A DNA stretch of 64,000 nucleotides from Bacillus_I endophytica_A (GCF_026790145.1 NZ_JALAMS010000001.1:496001-560000); one strand, 5' to 3'; shown: positions 18,252 to 27,223, counted from the first letter of the stretch. Notes: a model not told the origin generated them from the letters alone. Translations and numbers: made by a program.

Positions 18252-18291
18252 AAAGGTGTTTAAAAAGCAATTAAGCTTTTTAAACACCTTT
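18252..18291 (+). terminator. terminator after asnS
   Basis: A perfect 17-base stem, 18252-18268 with 18275-18291, loop of six; extended by AGAG/CTCT. T tract is short and interrupted. Confidence 0.75.
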
Positions 18292-18374
18292 CTCTAGCTT
18301 TTCTAGCTTAGGTAATAATTGAAGTTCTATTTACTCTTTACAACATGATATACTAATAAAAAGAGGTGTTCGCA

Positions 18375-19079
18375 ATGGATAGAGAGAGGGTAGTAGAGTG
18401 GTTAGAAGGGGGAAGCGTTTCTATTCCAAAAGTTTTGCTCAAGCACTATGCGGACATTGGACTTAATGAAATTGAATTTTTAACGCTGCTACACATCCAT
18501 GAATCTATTGGAAGCGGCAATCCCTTCCCAACCCCAATTGAAATTTCCAACCGCATGAGTATTGACGGAACAGCTTGCTCAGAAGTTTTACGAAGTTTAA
18601 TGAAGAGAGGCTTCTTGGCAATTGAGCAGCAAGACGTTTCTATGATGATCTGTGAAAAGTACTCTTTACGACCTCTATGGCAAAAGCTTGCTTCCCTTAT
18701 GTTTGAAACGGTTCACGAAGAAGAAGAACAAGAGAGAGAACAGTCGGAGACAGACCTTTACACAATGTTTGAAAAAGAATTTGGTCGTCCGCTATCACCT
18801 TTTGAATGTGAAACATTATCGATGTGGATTGACCAAGACGACCATGAGCCAGTTATTATTAAAGCCGCTCTTCGTGAAGCTGTTATGAGCGGGAAACTAA
18901 ACTTTCGTTATATTGATCGCATTCTTTTTGAATGGAAGAAGAACGGTGTAAAAACAATTGAACAGGCTAGAAACCAAAGTCGAAAATTTAGACAACATCA
19001 GCAGTCAAAGCAAGGAGTAAGTTCTAATGAAGGAACGCGCAAAACGACGATTCCCTTTTTTAATTGGTTAGAGCAGTAG
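18375..19079 (+). CDS. dnaD: primosomal protein DnaD
   Basis: The 234-residue protein has the DnaD N-terminal winged-helix domain (about residues 1-100) and the C-terminal DnaD/DnaB2 domain (about 130-200) with the WIDQDDHEPVIIKAALREAV helix and the YIDRILFEWKKNG end. It binds DnaA and DNA during helicase loading at the origin and at restart sites. AGAGGTG precedes the ATG at 18375. TATACT with an upstream TG (extended -10) is about 25 bases ahead, with a poor -35. Confidence 0.92.
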   Translation: MDRERVVEWLEGGSVSIPKVLLKHYADIGLNEIEFLTLLHIHESIGSGNPFPTPIEISNRMSIDGTACSEVLRSLMKRGFLAIEQQDVSMMICEKYSLRPLWQKLASLMFETVHEEEEQEREQSETDLYTMFEKEFGRPLSPFECETLSMWIDQDDHEPVIIKAALREAVMSGKLNFRYIDRILFEWKKNGVKTIEQARNQSRKFRQHQQSKQGVSSNEGTRKTTIPFFNWLEQ

Positions 19080-19081
19080 AA

Positions 19082-19115
19082 GAAAACGGGAGGGCTCTCT
19101 CGTTTTCTTTTTTTT
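19082..19115 (+). terminator. terminator after dnaD
   Basis: GAAAACGGGAG at 19082-19092 pairs with CTCTCGTTTTC at 19097-19107 (one G-T pair), then nine T. Strong; yet nth follows only 32 bases later in the same direction. Confidence 0.85.
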
Positions 19116-19146
19116 TGATAAAGAACAATAAAGGAGAACAAAAAGA

Positions 19147-19800
19147 ATGTTAACTCTAAAAGAAATTCGCTACTGTTTGGATCAAATGGCTGAGATGTTT
19201 CCTGATGCTCACTGTGAGCTCAATCATCGTAATCCATTTGATTTAACGATTGCTGTAGTGCTTTCTGCACAATGTACAGATGCCCTAGTTAATAAAGTAA
19301 CAACCCACTTGTTTGAGAAATACCATGAACCACAAGATTATGTGAACGTAACAGAAGAAGAATTACAGCAAGATATTCGTTCTATTGGTCTTTATCGCAA
19401 TAAGGCTAAAAACATCCGCAAACTTTGTGAATTATTAATAAAGGAACATAATGGAGAAATTCCAAAAACGAGAGAAGAGCTTGAAAAGCTTCCAGGAGTA
19501 GGGCGCAAAACAGCTAATGTTGTTTTATCAGTGGCTTTTGGTGTACCAGCTTTAGCTGTTGATACACATGTTGAAAGAGTTTCAAAGAGACTTGCTATCT
19601 GTCGGTGGAAAGACTCTGTTTTAGAAGTGGAAAAAACACTAATGAGAAAAGTACCTGAAGATGAATGGTCTGTTACACATCATCGCTTAATTTTTTTCGG
19701 GCGCTATCATTGTAAAGCACAAGCCCCAAAATGCGAGATTTGTCCACTTCTTGAGCTTTGTCGCGAAGGAAAGAAAAGAATGAAGAGTAAAAAAGCATGA
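19147..19800 (+). CDS. nth: endonuclease III
   Basis: The 217-residue DNA glycosylase/AP lyase removes oxidised pyrimidines. The helix-hairpin-helix LPGVGRKTANVVL contains catalytic Lys121, followed by VDTHVERVS with Asp139. The C-terminal iron-sulfur cluster pattern C-X6-C-X2-C-X5-C is complete at residues 189, 196, 199 and 205. GGAG precedes the ATG. It overlaps ypoC by four bases (ATGA). Confidence 0.95.
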   Translation: MLTLKEIRYCLDQMAEMFPDAHCELNHRNPFDLTIAVVLSAQCTDALVNKVTTHLFEKYHEPQDYVNVTEEELQQDIRSIGLYRNKAKNIRKLCELLIKEHNGEIPKTREELEKLPGVGRKTANVVLSVAFGVPALAVDTHVERVSKRLAICRWKDSVLEVEKTLMRKVPEDEWSVTHHRLIFFGRYHCKAQAPKCEICPLLELCREGKKRMKSKKA

Positions 19801-20273
19801 AAAGCGTAAAAGTGCCACAAAGCTTTATTCATCCACTTTTTTATCAAGAGGAGGACGTTGTTTCCTCCAAAAGTGATTTGTTTTATTATGATATAATGGC
19901 TCTTTTGAATGAAAGAGAAGAACGCCCGTGGGAAAAGGGGAGCGAGACTCCTTTTAAAGTGTTTCAAAATGAAAAGGAAGAGATAAGAGAGCTGTTTCGA
20001 CAGAGAAAAAAAGAAGGCGTTAAAGAACTTATGAAAAGGTCGATTGGTCAATTTATTACCTTTCTTTTCTGGATGAATCATTCACCAGTTCCCGGTTTTC
20101 AAAATTTCTCAGAGCATGTAGCTTCTTTAAAAATCAAACCGTTCAATGTTGAAGAACGTTTATCTTTTATAATGCAAAAGCCATATCAGTATGTATCTTA
20201 TATGCAGCTTGATGAGCTCTTTACAGAAGCTAATAAACAAGCAAAAGTAAATGCCATTATAAAAAGAAAATAG
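19797..20273 (+). CDS. ypoC: YpoC-like protein
   Basis: A 158-residue basic soluble protein with the segments QFITFLFWMNHSPVPGFQNF and PFNVEERLSFIMQKP. It has no motif I can link to function. The place directly after nth, overlapping by four bases and ahead of convergent ponA, is that of ypoC in Bacillus, and the composition fits. Coupled translation with nth is likely since no separate ribosome binding site is obvious. Confidence 0.75.
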   Translation: MKSVKVPQSFIHPLFYQEEDVVSSKSDLFYYDIMALLNEREERPWEKGSETPFKVFQNEKEEIRELFRQRKKEGVKELMKRSIGQFITFLFWMNHSPVPGFQNFSEHVASLKIKPFNVEERLSFIMQKPYQYVSYMQLDELFTEANKQAKVNAIIKRK

Positions 20274-20303
20274 CCGATCCTTTTAAAAGGATCGGCTATT
20301 TTT
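20271..20303. terminator. bidirectional terminator between ypoC and ponA
   Basis: TAGCCGATCC at 20271-20280 pairs with GGATCGGCTA at 20289-20298 around TTTTAAAA, with T or A tracts on both sides. Confidence 0.9.
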
Positions 20304-23091
20304 ATTGAGCAGTTTCAGGCTGAGTTGGAGTTGTTGGTGTTTCAGTTCCCTCTTCAGGCTGTGTTGGGGTTGTCGTACCTTGACCCCCACCAGTGTCTGG
20401 AGTTGTTGGTGTTTCCGTATTGCCACCAGTTCCATCATCAGTTCCTTCATCATTCCCCTCGTTTCCACTAGGTGGAGTCGTTGGCTGAGTTGGTGTTGGC
20501 TGCTCGTTATTTTGTTCATCGTTTGTATCATCATTATTATTGTTATCGTCATCGCTGCCGCTATCATCTTCAGACGGTTGTTCATCTTCAGGACGTGTAC
20601 CTTGCTGATCATCCTGATTATTATCATCCGTTTCTTCGTCAGTTCCTGCTGAACCATCTCCAGTTCCTATACGAAGGGATGTTGAAGCACCGTCACTCTC
20701 ATCTCCTGAACTATTGACCGCTACAACGGTGAAAGTATAGTTACCGTTAGGAGAGGAAGCTTCAAACGTAGCTGAAGTGCCGTTTGTTGTTGTAGATGAA
20801 CCTGCTTGACCATCTACCGTTGAAGAGACTCTAAAGGAAACACCGTCTGTATCTCCACTATAATTCCAATTCAACACAATTTGATTGGAAGCTTTGTTGT
20901 ATGAAGCGCTAAGACCTGATGGTTTCTTAACGTCACTGTCTTCTTTTTTCTCTTCTTTCTCTTCTTTTTCCTTTTCTTCCGCTTTTTTCTCATATGTTTT
21001 TGATACTTTAGAAGGCTCTGTACCTTTTACGAAGAGCTCTGTAACCTTTGCACTGTCAGGCGTATATTTGCTCGCAAGACGACCTGGGTTTGCTGAGCCT
21101 TTTTCAACCGTCACCTCAGATACTGAGCTTGGTTTCTTAAAGTCTTCATCTTTTACATCTTCAGAAACGTGAGTCATTACTTTACTGAAGATTTGCTTCG
21201 CCATGCCAAGCTCTTGGCTTGTATCCATGTAGTACTTTCCTTTTTCAATGTTCTCATATCCTGTCCACACGGCAATGGTATAGTTCGGACTATAGCCGAC
21301 AAACCATGCGTCAGGGGAGGCACTTGATGGAATATTATACTTTTCACGGTCGTCTTTACTAAAGTTTGTTGTACCCGTTTTACCCGCCACCGTTGCATTT
21401 GGAACAGAAACAGCTTTACCCGTCCCTTTTTTCACAACGTCTTTTAACATATCTGTCACCATATATGCCGTATAATCGTGCATAACAGAGTCAGATTCAG
21501 GAGATAAATTCATAACGTTTCCGTCAGGGAATTCGACTTTTGTTACGGTATGTGGTGTATTATACACACCATTATTACCGAACGCACTGTACGCTCCAGC
21601 CATTTGTGTTGGAGTTACACCGCCGCTAAATCCACCGATTGAGTAAGCTTCAGTAATAGGATCTGGTAGATTTAAACCAAGATTTGTTCCAAACTCACGA
21701 GCTTTATCTGCTCCAACAGCTTGGAATGTTTTGAGCGCTGGAATATTGTACGATTGTTCAAGCGCTTTTCGAATTGACACGGTACCATGATAATTGCCAC
21801 CATAGTTTCCGATATGCGTACCATCTGAATACTCATACGGTTCATCTTTTAGCTGATGGTATGTGGACCATTTTAAATTTTCAACAGCAGGTCCATAATC
21901 TAAAATTGGTTTAATGGTTGATCCTGGTTGGCGATTGACTCCTGTTGCAAAACTTAAGCCACGCGCAACCCGATTACGTCCCGCACCAACGGCACGTATC
22001 GCTCCCGTTTTAGTATCTACAACAGTAAATCCTGCTTGAAACTTGTCATCAGGCCAGTTGACCATGTTGTCTGTTGATAAAAGTTCATCAACGTAATCTT
22101 GCGCATCTGTGTCAAGCGTTGTATGAATTTTAAGACCAGCAGAATAGACGTCTACATCTGTTTTTTGTTTTACTTCTTTTACGACTTCATCAATAAATGT
22201 CGTATATTCCCCATCTGTCTCTTCCTGTTCGTCAATTGGAATTAAACTTTTTGTAACAGGTACTTGTTTAGCTTTTTCTACTTCTTCTTTTGAAGCAAAG
22301 CCGTGTTTCGCCATTAAGTTTAATACTGTGTTTCGACGCTTTTCAGCACGATCAGGATGTGTATAAGGATCATACGCTCCTGGAGCTTGTGGAAGACCAG
22401 CAAGAAGGGCAGCTTCCTCAAGCGTAAGTTCGTCTAAGTCTTTTCCAAAGAAGAACTCAGCGGCTTTCTTGACTCCGAACACTTGAGAGCGCGCATAGTC
22501 AATTTTATTTAAGTACATAGCTAAGATTTCTTCTTTTGAATATTTACGTTCAAGTTGAAGAGCTAGCCACATTTCCTGTACTTTTCGAGTGACCGTTTTT
22601 TCAGGAGTAAGAACAGACATTTTAATAACCTGTTGGGTAATTGTACTTGCTCCTTCAGCTCCAAATCCACTCGTTACGTTCGCAACAGCCGCTCCACCGA
22701 TTCGGTAAAAGTCAATTCCGCTATGTTTATAAAAGCGTACATCTTCTGTTGCAATAAAAGCATTCTTAACCTTATCTGGAATCTCGTCATATGTAACAAG
22801 CTCTCGCTTTTCACCGCCGAGTTCCGTTATTTCCTTGCCGTTCTTGTCTAGAATAACTGAGGAAACAGGGTCCGTTAACTTTGCATCGTCAAGCTCTGGA
22901 GCGGTGCTTGCAATATAAGCAAACGTTCCTACCCCAATTACGAAGCAAATAACGCCAAGTAGAAGAATAATAGCTAGTACGCGTTTAAAAAGGCTCTTTT
23001 TTCCTTTATCGCCTTTTTGTTTTCCTCTTCCTCGCTTTGAATTTTCCTTTTGTTTTCTTCGCTGTTCGCGAGAACTATATTGATCAGACAT
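20302..23091 (-). CDS. ponA: penicillin-binding protein 1A/1B (PonA)
   Basis: The 929-residue class A PBP polymerises and cross-links peptidoglycan. A basic cytoplasmic tail is followed by one membrane anchor (about 37-60), the GT51 glycosyltransferase with the catalytic Glu of IATEDVRFYKH (about 116), and the transpeptidase with GSTIKP, SYN and KTGTT motifs. After it come a fibronectin-III-like domain (about 690-790) and a tail of about 130 residues rich in Asp, Glu, Thr, Pro and Asn. ATG 23091 is seven bases after AAGGTAGG; the ATG two codons upstream is too close to that site. recU precedes it. Confidence 0.95.
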   Translation of the reverse strand: MSDQYSSREQRRKQKENSKRGRGKQKGDKGKKSLFKRVLAIILLLGVICFVIGVGTFAYIASTAPELDDAKLTDPVSSVILDKNGKEITELGGEKRELVTYDEIPDKVKNAFIATEDVRFYKHSGIDFYRIGGAAVANVTSGFGAEGASTITQQVIKMSVLTPEKTVTRKVQEMWLALQLERKYSKEEILAMYLNKIDYARSQVFGVKKAAEFFFGKDLDELTLEEAALLAGLPQAPGAYDPYTHPDRAEKRRNTVLNLMAKHGFASKEEVEKAKQVPVTKSLIPIDEQEETDGEYTTFIDEVVKEVKQKTDVDVYSAGLKIHTTLDTDAQDYVDELLSTDNMVNWPDDKFQAGFTVVDTKTGAIRAVGAGRNRVARGLSFATGVNRQPGSTIKPILDYGPAVENLKWSTYHQLKDEPYEYSDGTHIGNYGGNYHGTVSIRKALEQSYNIPALKTFQAVGADKAREFGTNLGLNLPDPITEAYSIGGFSGGVTPTQMAGAYSAFGNNGVYNTPHTVTKVEFPDGNVMNLSPESDSVMHDYTAYMVTDMLKDVVKKGTGKAVSVPNATVAGKTGTTNFSKDDREKYNIPSSASPDAWFVGYSPNYTIAVWTGYENIEKGKYYMDTSQELGMAKQIFSKVMTHVSEDVKDEDFKKPSSVSEVTVEKGSANPGRLASKYTPDSAKVTELFVKGTEPSKVSKTYEKKAEEKEKEEKEEKKEDSDVKKPSGLSASYNKASNQIVLNWNYSGDTDGVSFRVSSTVDGQAGSSTTTNGTSATFEASSPNGNYTFTVVAVNSSGDESDGASTSLRIGTGDGSAGTDEETDDNNQDDQQGTRPEDEQPSEDDSGSDDDNNNNDDTNDEQNNEQPTPTQPTTPPSGNEGNDEGTDDGTGGNTETPTTPDTGGGQGTTTPTQPEEGTETPTTPTQPETAQ

Positions 23092-23201
23092 TTTCATTCC
23101 TACCTTTCAACGAATTGAAAAGAGAATCAACCACTATAATCATACCTATTGATAAAAGAAAGTCAACAATTAACTTAACATAAAAGGGGAATATTAAGAA
23201 G

Positions 23202-23804
23202 CTAAATTTTAAAATAAAGCTCGTCAACAACCTTTAAATAGGGGATTCTAGGCTGAAATCCAAGTTCAATTAGATGTCCATCTTGTGCAATACTTTTTTT
23301 CGGAATGGACTTTCTCCCGCCTTTTTTCATGTCGTCCCACCATTTTAGAAGATGATATGCTTCATACAAGTATATTTCTTCCAAAGAAGAGAACATTAAA
23401 ATAACGAAACAAATGCCATTTTGTTTCACAACATTGCTCATATGTTCAATTTGATGATCATGAAAGTTTTGAAGTGGGAAAGACGTTTTGTTTTTTGTTT
23501 CTTTGGCTTCAAAATCTAAATATTTTCCTTTGTAAACGCCGTTATAGTCCGTTGTTGAAGCTTGTTTAAAGTAAGCTTCTTTAATAACTGCAGCACTTCT
23601 TTTCGGATAGTTTACGTTTACAATTTGAATGGGCGTTGGCTTTTTGTGAACAACAGCAATGCTATGGTCTAAATAATAGCTGTTCGTTTCATTTAAATCA
23701 TCTTCAAGCGTCATCCCACGATTGCTGTAAATATGATTTCCTTTTTGCTTAGTATGGTTTATCTCTGCTTTCTGATACGCGCGACCGTTTGGATATCGAA
23801 TCAT
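23202..23804 (-). CDS. recU: Holliday junction resolvase RecU
   Basis: The 200-residue protein cleaves Holliday junctions during recombination and segregation. It begins MIRYPNGRAYQK, and the catalytic core shows NRGMTLEDDLNETNSYY, the TTDYNGVYKGKYLDFEAKETKNKTSFP region with the metal-binding Asp, Glu and Lys, and a C-terminal GFQPRIPYLKVVD end. ATG 23804 has AAAGGGGGAG nine bases upstream; the open frame extends 23 codons further without a site. recU and ponA are co-oriented as in B. subtilis, here with a 110-base gap. Confidence 0.94.
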   Translation of the reverse strand: MIRYPNGRAYQKAEINHTKQKGNHIYSNRGMTLEDDLNETNSYYLDHSIAVVHKKPTPIQIVNVNYPKRSAAVIKEAYFKQASTTDYNGVYKGKYLDFEAKETKNKTSFPLQNFHDHQIEHMSNVVKQNGICFVILMFSSLEEIYLYEAYHLLKWWDDMKKGGRKSIPKKSIAQDGHLIELGFQPRIPYLKVVDELYFKI

Positions 23805-23930
23805 GAATGATTTCTCCCCCTTTAAATTTAACGCCCCACAAAAAAATATATTATATATCATAACAAAAATCATAAGTCCATAGTTACAAAAATATGAAAA
23901 AGGTCGTTTGTTAGAAAGGAGGGAACAGGG

Positions 23931-24893
23931 ATGAACGAGCAGGAGATTGTTGATTATATTATAAAAGAAACGGAAAAAGCAAACATAGACAACATCTCAA
24001 GAACAGAGGCATACTATACATATTTTAAACGTCATGAAGAAATAGAATGGGCTTTCCTTGCAAGTATGGTATCCCGCAATGCAGGATGGAATATGTGTGA
24101 TTTAGAAGGAGCGTATTTTTCTTTTGCTTTGAAGAAAAACCTAAGAAAACGTCTTTTTTTAACATATGAGCGTGCCAATTGGCTCATTTTCAAAGATGCA
24201 TACCCACAGCTTTTACTTTATGAATTATCAAAAAAGAAGAAGAAGTCGCTTTTTTCATTGCTTTCTAAGTTCAATGTTCATTCTTTTATGGAAGAAGAGT
24301 GGACTCGTTTTTGGGAGGAAGGAAAGAAAAAAAGGCTCGTCCATGCGCTCATTGTGAATGAACAGCAGATTATCCAACAACCTGTTATTTCTCATCCTGT
24401 TTATCAGAAAAGAGTGTTTTCTCGTCCTTTTTTCAAACTTCAAGAAATGTTGCATTTTAGCTCCGTTTTATTTCCAACAATGCAAGGAGAGCTTTATGGT
24501 CTTTCTGTATATGATTTTTTAAAAGTTGAAGAGCGTATTGAACTAGGGATAAAGCTTTCAGAACTTCTTTTTCACAGAGAGCTTTTTACTTTATTTGATG
24601 ATTTTGCTTCTTCAACTCCTCATACAGGGTCTCGTTATGATTATGAACAATACTTTAGAGAAAGAGGAAAAATAGCCACCCCATATCTTCGTTCTGTATT
24701 TAGACCTGTTGCTCATCATGAGACGCAGAGAGATAAATGGGTTGAAAGCAAAGAAAAGCTTGAAAGATGGCTAGTAGATACGCCTCTTGTTGAAATTGTG
24801 AACATTACAAGATGGTATAAAAAGAAACAAAGGACGCTTCACTTCTATATGTTAGTAGAAGGAAGAATTAAAGAGCTCATAAAAGGAAAATAA
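23931..24893 (+). CDS. yppC: YppC, DUF2515 protein
   Basis: The 320-residue soluble protein is a member of the DUF2515 group known from yppC; recognisable parts are YFKRHEEIEWAFLASMVSRNAGWNMCDLEG and the TPHTGSRYDYEQYF segment. No catalytic motif is apparent and the function is unknown. GAAAGGAGG stands before the ATG. It is divergent from recU, the same neighbour as in B. subtilis. Confidence 0.8.
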   Translation: MNEQEIVDYIIKETEKANIDNISRTEAYYTYFKRHEEIEWAFLASMVSRNAGWNMCDLEGAYFSFALKKNLRKRLFLTYERANWLIFKDAYPQLLLYELSKKKKKSLFSLLSKFNVHSFMEEEWTRFWEEGKKKRLVHALIVNEQQIIQQPVISHPVYQKRVFSRPFFKLQEMLHFSSVLFPTMQGELYGLSVYDFLKVEERIELGIKLSELLFHRELFTLFDDFASSTPHTGSRYDYEQYFRERGKIATPYLRSVFRPVAHHETQRDKWVESKEKLERWLVDTPLVEIVNITRWYKKKQRTLHFYMLVEGRIKELIKGK

Positions 24894-24927
24894 AAAAGGA
24901 CCCCAACATAATGTTGATGTCCTTTTT
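24893..24927. terminator. bidirectional terminator after yppC
   Basis: AAAAAGGAC and CAACAT pair across a short loop with ATGTTG and GTCCTTTTT, with T tract. Shared with the convergent SASP-like gene. Confidence 0.8.
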
Positions 24928-24935
24928 TTATGATA

Positions 24936-25094
24936 TTAAGTTGAAGGACGATTTGGTCCATCTTGTTTTTTGCTCATCTCTGTTGAGTTTCCTGCATCCA
25001 TTTGTTGATCTGCAAGATTTTGAGCAGCGTTATGTTGTTTTTGAAGTGTTTGTTCAGTGCTGTCATTTGTGTTGTTTTCGAAACGTTCTTTCAT
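24936..25094 (-). CDS. sspM: SspM-like small acid-soluble spore protein
   Basis: A 52-residue, highly hydrophilic, Gln/Asn-rich protein ending DGPNRPST. As I recall it, Bacillus SspM ends in GPNRPST and lies in the ypp region; this is the main link. A textbook SigG promoter lies directly upstream (GTATG, 17 bases, CATACTA at 25115-25143), which points to forespore expression. TTGGAGGTGG precedes the ATG; an upstream in-frame ATG at 25145 would lie inside the promoter. It is longer than B. subtilis SspM (about 34 residues), so it may be a diverged minor SASP. Confidence 0.6.
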   Translation of the reverse strand: MKERFENNTNDSTEQTLQKQHNAAQNLADQQMDAGNSTEMSKKQDGPNRPST

Positions 25095-25114
25095 TGATAT
25101 CCACCTCCAATCGT

Positions 25115-25143
25115 TAGTATGGTCGATTATCTGAAAATCATAC
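25115..25143 (-). promoter_or_regulatory. SigG (forespore) promoter of the SspM-like gene
   Basis: On the minus strand GTATG (25143-25139), 17 bases, CATACTA (25121-25115). Both halves and the spacing match the SigG consensus. Confidence 0.7.
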
Positions 25144-25276
25144 ATTTTAGAAAATGTCGAATAACAGTTAAAAAGAAGATTTATTTAGCGAATCAAAACT
25201 AGTTTTGTCAGCGAAAAAGGGAGGGAAGAAAAAAGAAAGAATACATAGAAGAACATAGCGTAGAGGAGGAAGACAA

Positions 25277-25522
25277 ATGAATAAAAAATGGGTTCGTAAA
25301 AGCGAGCTATTAGGTCTTTTGGATCAGGCGATTGTAGGTTTAGACGAAACTGAAAAAGAGCTAGGAAGACGAGTAAGCGAAAAAGCGAAAGAACAGCTCG
25401 CTGCGTCAGAAGAAATGCTGTCTTCAATCAAAGCCTCTCTTTTAGAAATCGAAAAAGCAGTTGATGAACTAAAATATGTAAAAAAGTCTGAATATCGCAT
25501 TGCTATCGCAGAACCAATTTAA
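25277..25522 (+). CDS. YppD-position small coiled-coil protein
   Basis: An 81-residue protein that is almost entirely helical with heptad-like Leu/Ile spacing (LLGLLDQAIVGLDETEKEL; SSIKASLLEIEKAVDEL). GAGGAGG precedes the ATG. It lies between yppC and yppE, where B. subtilis has yppD, but I cannot confirm sequence identity with YppD, so only the position is used. No function known. Confidence 0.6.
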   Translation: MNKKWVRKSELLGLLDQAIVGLDETEKELGRRVSEKAKEQLAASEEMLSSIKASLLEIEKAVDELKYVKKSEYRIAIAEPI

Positions 25523-25572
25523 TGTTACAACTTTTTATTTCCATGTTACAATAACCTCTTAGAGGTGATTTG

Positions 25573-25932
25573 ATGTCCAACGTTTATAAGCTTACTGAAA
25601 AGCTTCTATCTTATAATGAAGAAGCTTCTAATAGATTAAAGGTTGTAAAAGCGAAAGAACAATCAGCAGATTTTTATGAGGAAGTAAAGCCATATGCTGA
25701 AACGTTTTTTTCATTGCTTGATGAATGGGAAAAAGCTATAAGGAAATGGATTCTAGAGATGAAACCAAAATATGTTCATTTTACTCAAGTTGATGCAGCA
25801 ACTGAGAACTTACACAATGTTATTTTGCAATCGTTCCATAAAGATACAAGAGCTAAACAATTTAGCAAAATGTATATATCAAATAAGTACTTTTTAGAAT
25901 CTATTTTAGCAGAAAGAGAAAAAGGAGCTTAA
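25573..25932 (+). CDS. yppE: YppE, DUF1798 protein
   Basis: A 119-residue all-helical protein with KAIRKWILEMKPKYVHFTQVDAATENLH in the middle, the recognisable part of the YppE family (DUF1798), whose structure is a helix bundle of unknown function. GAGGTGA stands before the ATG at 25573; the TTG just upstream is not needed. It is 50 bases downstream of the YppD-position gene and may share its transcript. Confidence 0.8.
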   Translation: MSNVYKLTEKLLSYNEEASNRLKVVKAKEQSADFYEEVKPYAETFFSLLDEWEKAIRKWILEMKPKYVHFTQVDAATENLHNVILQSFHKDTRAKQFSKMYISNKYFLESILAEREKGA

Positions 25933-25950
25933 TAAAAGCTCCTTTTTATA
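25920..25950 (+). terminator. terminator after yppE
   Basis: AAAAGGAGCTT at 25920-25930 pairs with AAGCTCCTTTT at 25936-25946, followed by TATA. Confidence 0.85.
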
Positions 25951-25955
25951 GGAAA

Positions 25956-25995
25956 TATAAAAAAAGAGAGCGCTTACTTTATTAAGCGCTCTCTT
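25956..25995 (-). terminator. terminator after yppF
   Basis: AAGAGAGCGCTTA (25964-25976) pairs with TAAGCGCTCTCTT (25983-25995); read on the minus strand a run of seven T follows. Confidence 0.85.
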
Positions 25996-25999
25996 AGTA

Positions 26000-26182
26000 T
26001 TAAGGAAAAGTTAAATTAGTTGCTCCATCTTGTTCAAGTGCATACATCACTTTCTTGTACTCGCTAAGACTCAATTCCCCTTTTAAATATTTGCGTCTAG
26101 CAAAATCGAGTAGCTGATCGTGATTTTCTGGTTCACATTGTTTTACGTCAACAAAACGGTTACGAAGTGTTTCAACTGTCAT
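26000..26182 (-). CDS. yppF: YppF-like protein
   Basis: A 60-residue protein with the segment QLLDFARRKYLKGELSLSEYKKVMYALEQDGA, typical of the small YppF family of unknown function. GGGGGAG precedes the ATG. It is on the minus strand between yppE and yppG, with its own terminator. Confidence 0.75.
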   Translation of the reverse strand: MTVETLRNRFVDVKQCEPENHDQLLDFARRKYLKGELSLSEYKKVMYALEQDGATNLTFP

Positions 26183-26354
26183 TTTAAACTCCCCCTTACC
26201 CCTTTTTTATAGTTTAACACAATAATCGGCAAGTTCCTTTTGTTCGAAAAATTTAGAATTCCGACAAAAAATGACAAAAAACGATAAATTCCGTATTCAC
26301 GTCTGCCTAGGCTGTTTACATAGTATAAGAATGAAAAGAGAGGGGGAAGAACGG

Positions 26355-26726
26355 ATGAGAAGAGTTCATCAGTACAGATATGCACCTATTCAAAATTACG
26401 GAAATCCCTATTTATATCAAAGTCATCCATATGTAAACAACACTCAATTTGTAGATGTTCCTTATACTCCTAACATGTACAATCAACATATAACAACCGG
26501 TGGATACATGCCACAGCAGAATATGTATGAACAAGGTCAGCCTCACTACTATCCTAAGCAGTGGATGCAAACAAAAAGTCAGCCACCGCAAATTTTAGCA
26601 CAGTTTAAGAACAGCGATGGTACGTATAATATGGATAAAATGATGAATACAGCAGGTCAAATGATGAACGCTGTTAACCAGCTATCAACGGTTTTTAAAG
26701 GTGTTACGTCGATTTTTAAAGTATAG
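26355..26726 (+). CDS. yppG: YppG-like protein, Tyr/Gln/Asn/Pro-rich
   Basis: A 123-residue protein. The first 80 residues are rich in Tyr, Asn, Gln and Pro (coat-like composition), while the last 40 (ILAQFKNSDGTYNMDKMMNTAGQMMNAVNQL) form the conserved end of the YppG family. Function unknown; the composition recalls spore surface proteins. ATG 26355 follows GGGGGAAG. CATAGTATA just upstream resembles a SigK -10 element, but the -35 match is poor. Confidence 0.75.
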   Translation: MRRVHQYRYAPIQNYGNPYLYQSHPYVNNTQFVDVPYTPNMYNQHITTGGYMPQQNMYEQGQPHYYPKQWMQTKSQPPQILAQFKNSDGTYNMDKMMNTAGQMMNAVNQLSTVFKGVTSIFKV

Positions 26727-26730
26727 GAAA

Positions 26731-26756
26731 AAGCCGGGTATTCCCGGCTTCTTAAT
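26731..26756 (+). terminator. terminator after yppG
   Basis: AAGCCGGG at 26731-26738 pairs with CCCGGCTT at 26743-26750, then CTTAAT; short T tract. Confidence 0.7.
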
Positions 26757-26880
26757 GTCATGAAACTGTCACAGGAACAAGGTGATAAAAGATTTGTAAC
26801 TTTGGTATACTAAAAACGTAAGCACATAAAAAATGAATTTGGACATACATAAATAAAAACAGTACAAAGGAGACGATAAT

Positions 26881-27174
26881 ATGATGAACTCTCCACTCGG
26901 TGGAATGAGGTTTGTAGGACTCATTGAAGGGCTTTCTCTCTTAGCTCTTTTAGGAATTGCAATGCCGCTTAAGTATATGGCAAATATCCCTGAAGTTGTA
27001 ACAGTTGTTGGTTCTATTCATGGGGGATTGTTTGTTTTATATATTTTAATGGTTGGTTATGTCACGATGAAAGTACGTTGGTCATATAAATGGATTGTAA
27101 GTGCTTTGTTAGCATCTGTTATTCCATTTGGTAATTTTATTTTAGATACAAAGCTACGCAAGTTCTCAGCTTAA
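26881..27174 (+). CDS. DUF3817-family membrane protein
   Basis: A 97-residue integral membrane protein with three hydrophobic segments (about 12-32, 40-60, 70-88). The FVGLIEGLSLLALLGIAMPLKY start and the VGSIHGGLF centre are characteristic of DUF3817, small membrane proteins of unknown function. AAAGGAG stands eight bases before the ATG; a second ATG follows immediately. It has its own terminator and appears monocistronic. Confidence 0.75.
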   Translation: MMNSPLGGMRFVGLIEGLSLLALLGIAMPLKYMANIPEVVTVVGSIHGGLFVLYILMVGYVTMKVRWSYKWIVSALLASVIPFGNFILDTKLRKFSA

Positions 27175-27186
27175 AAAAGTCATCTC

Positions 27187-27223
27187 AAAAGAGCTTTTAC
27201 CAAAGGTAAGAGCTCTTTTTTTT
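27187..27223 (+). terminator. terminator after the DUF3817 gene
   Basis: AAAAGAGCTTTTACC pairs with GGTAAGAGCTCTTTT around AAA, then more T. Confidence 0.85.

Noticed and set aside
20283..20717. Several open frames opposite or overlapping the ponA 3' end
   Set aside because: They arise from the low-complexity Asp/Glu/Thr/Pro tail of PonA read in other frames.
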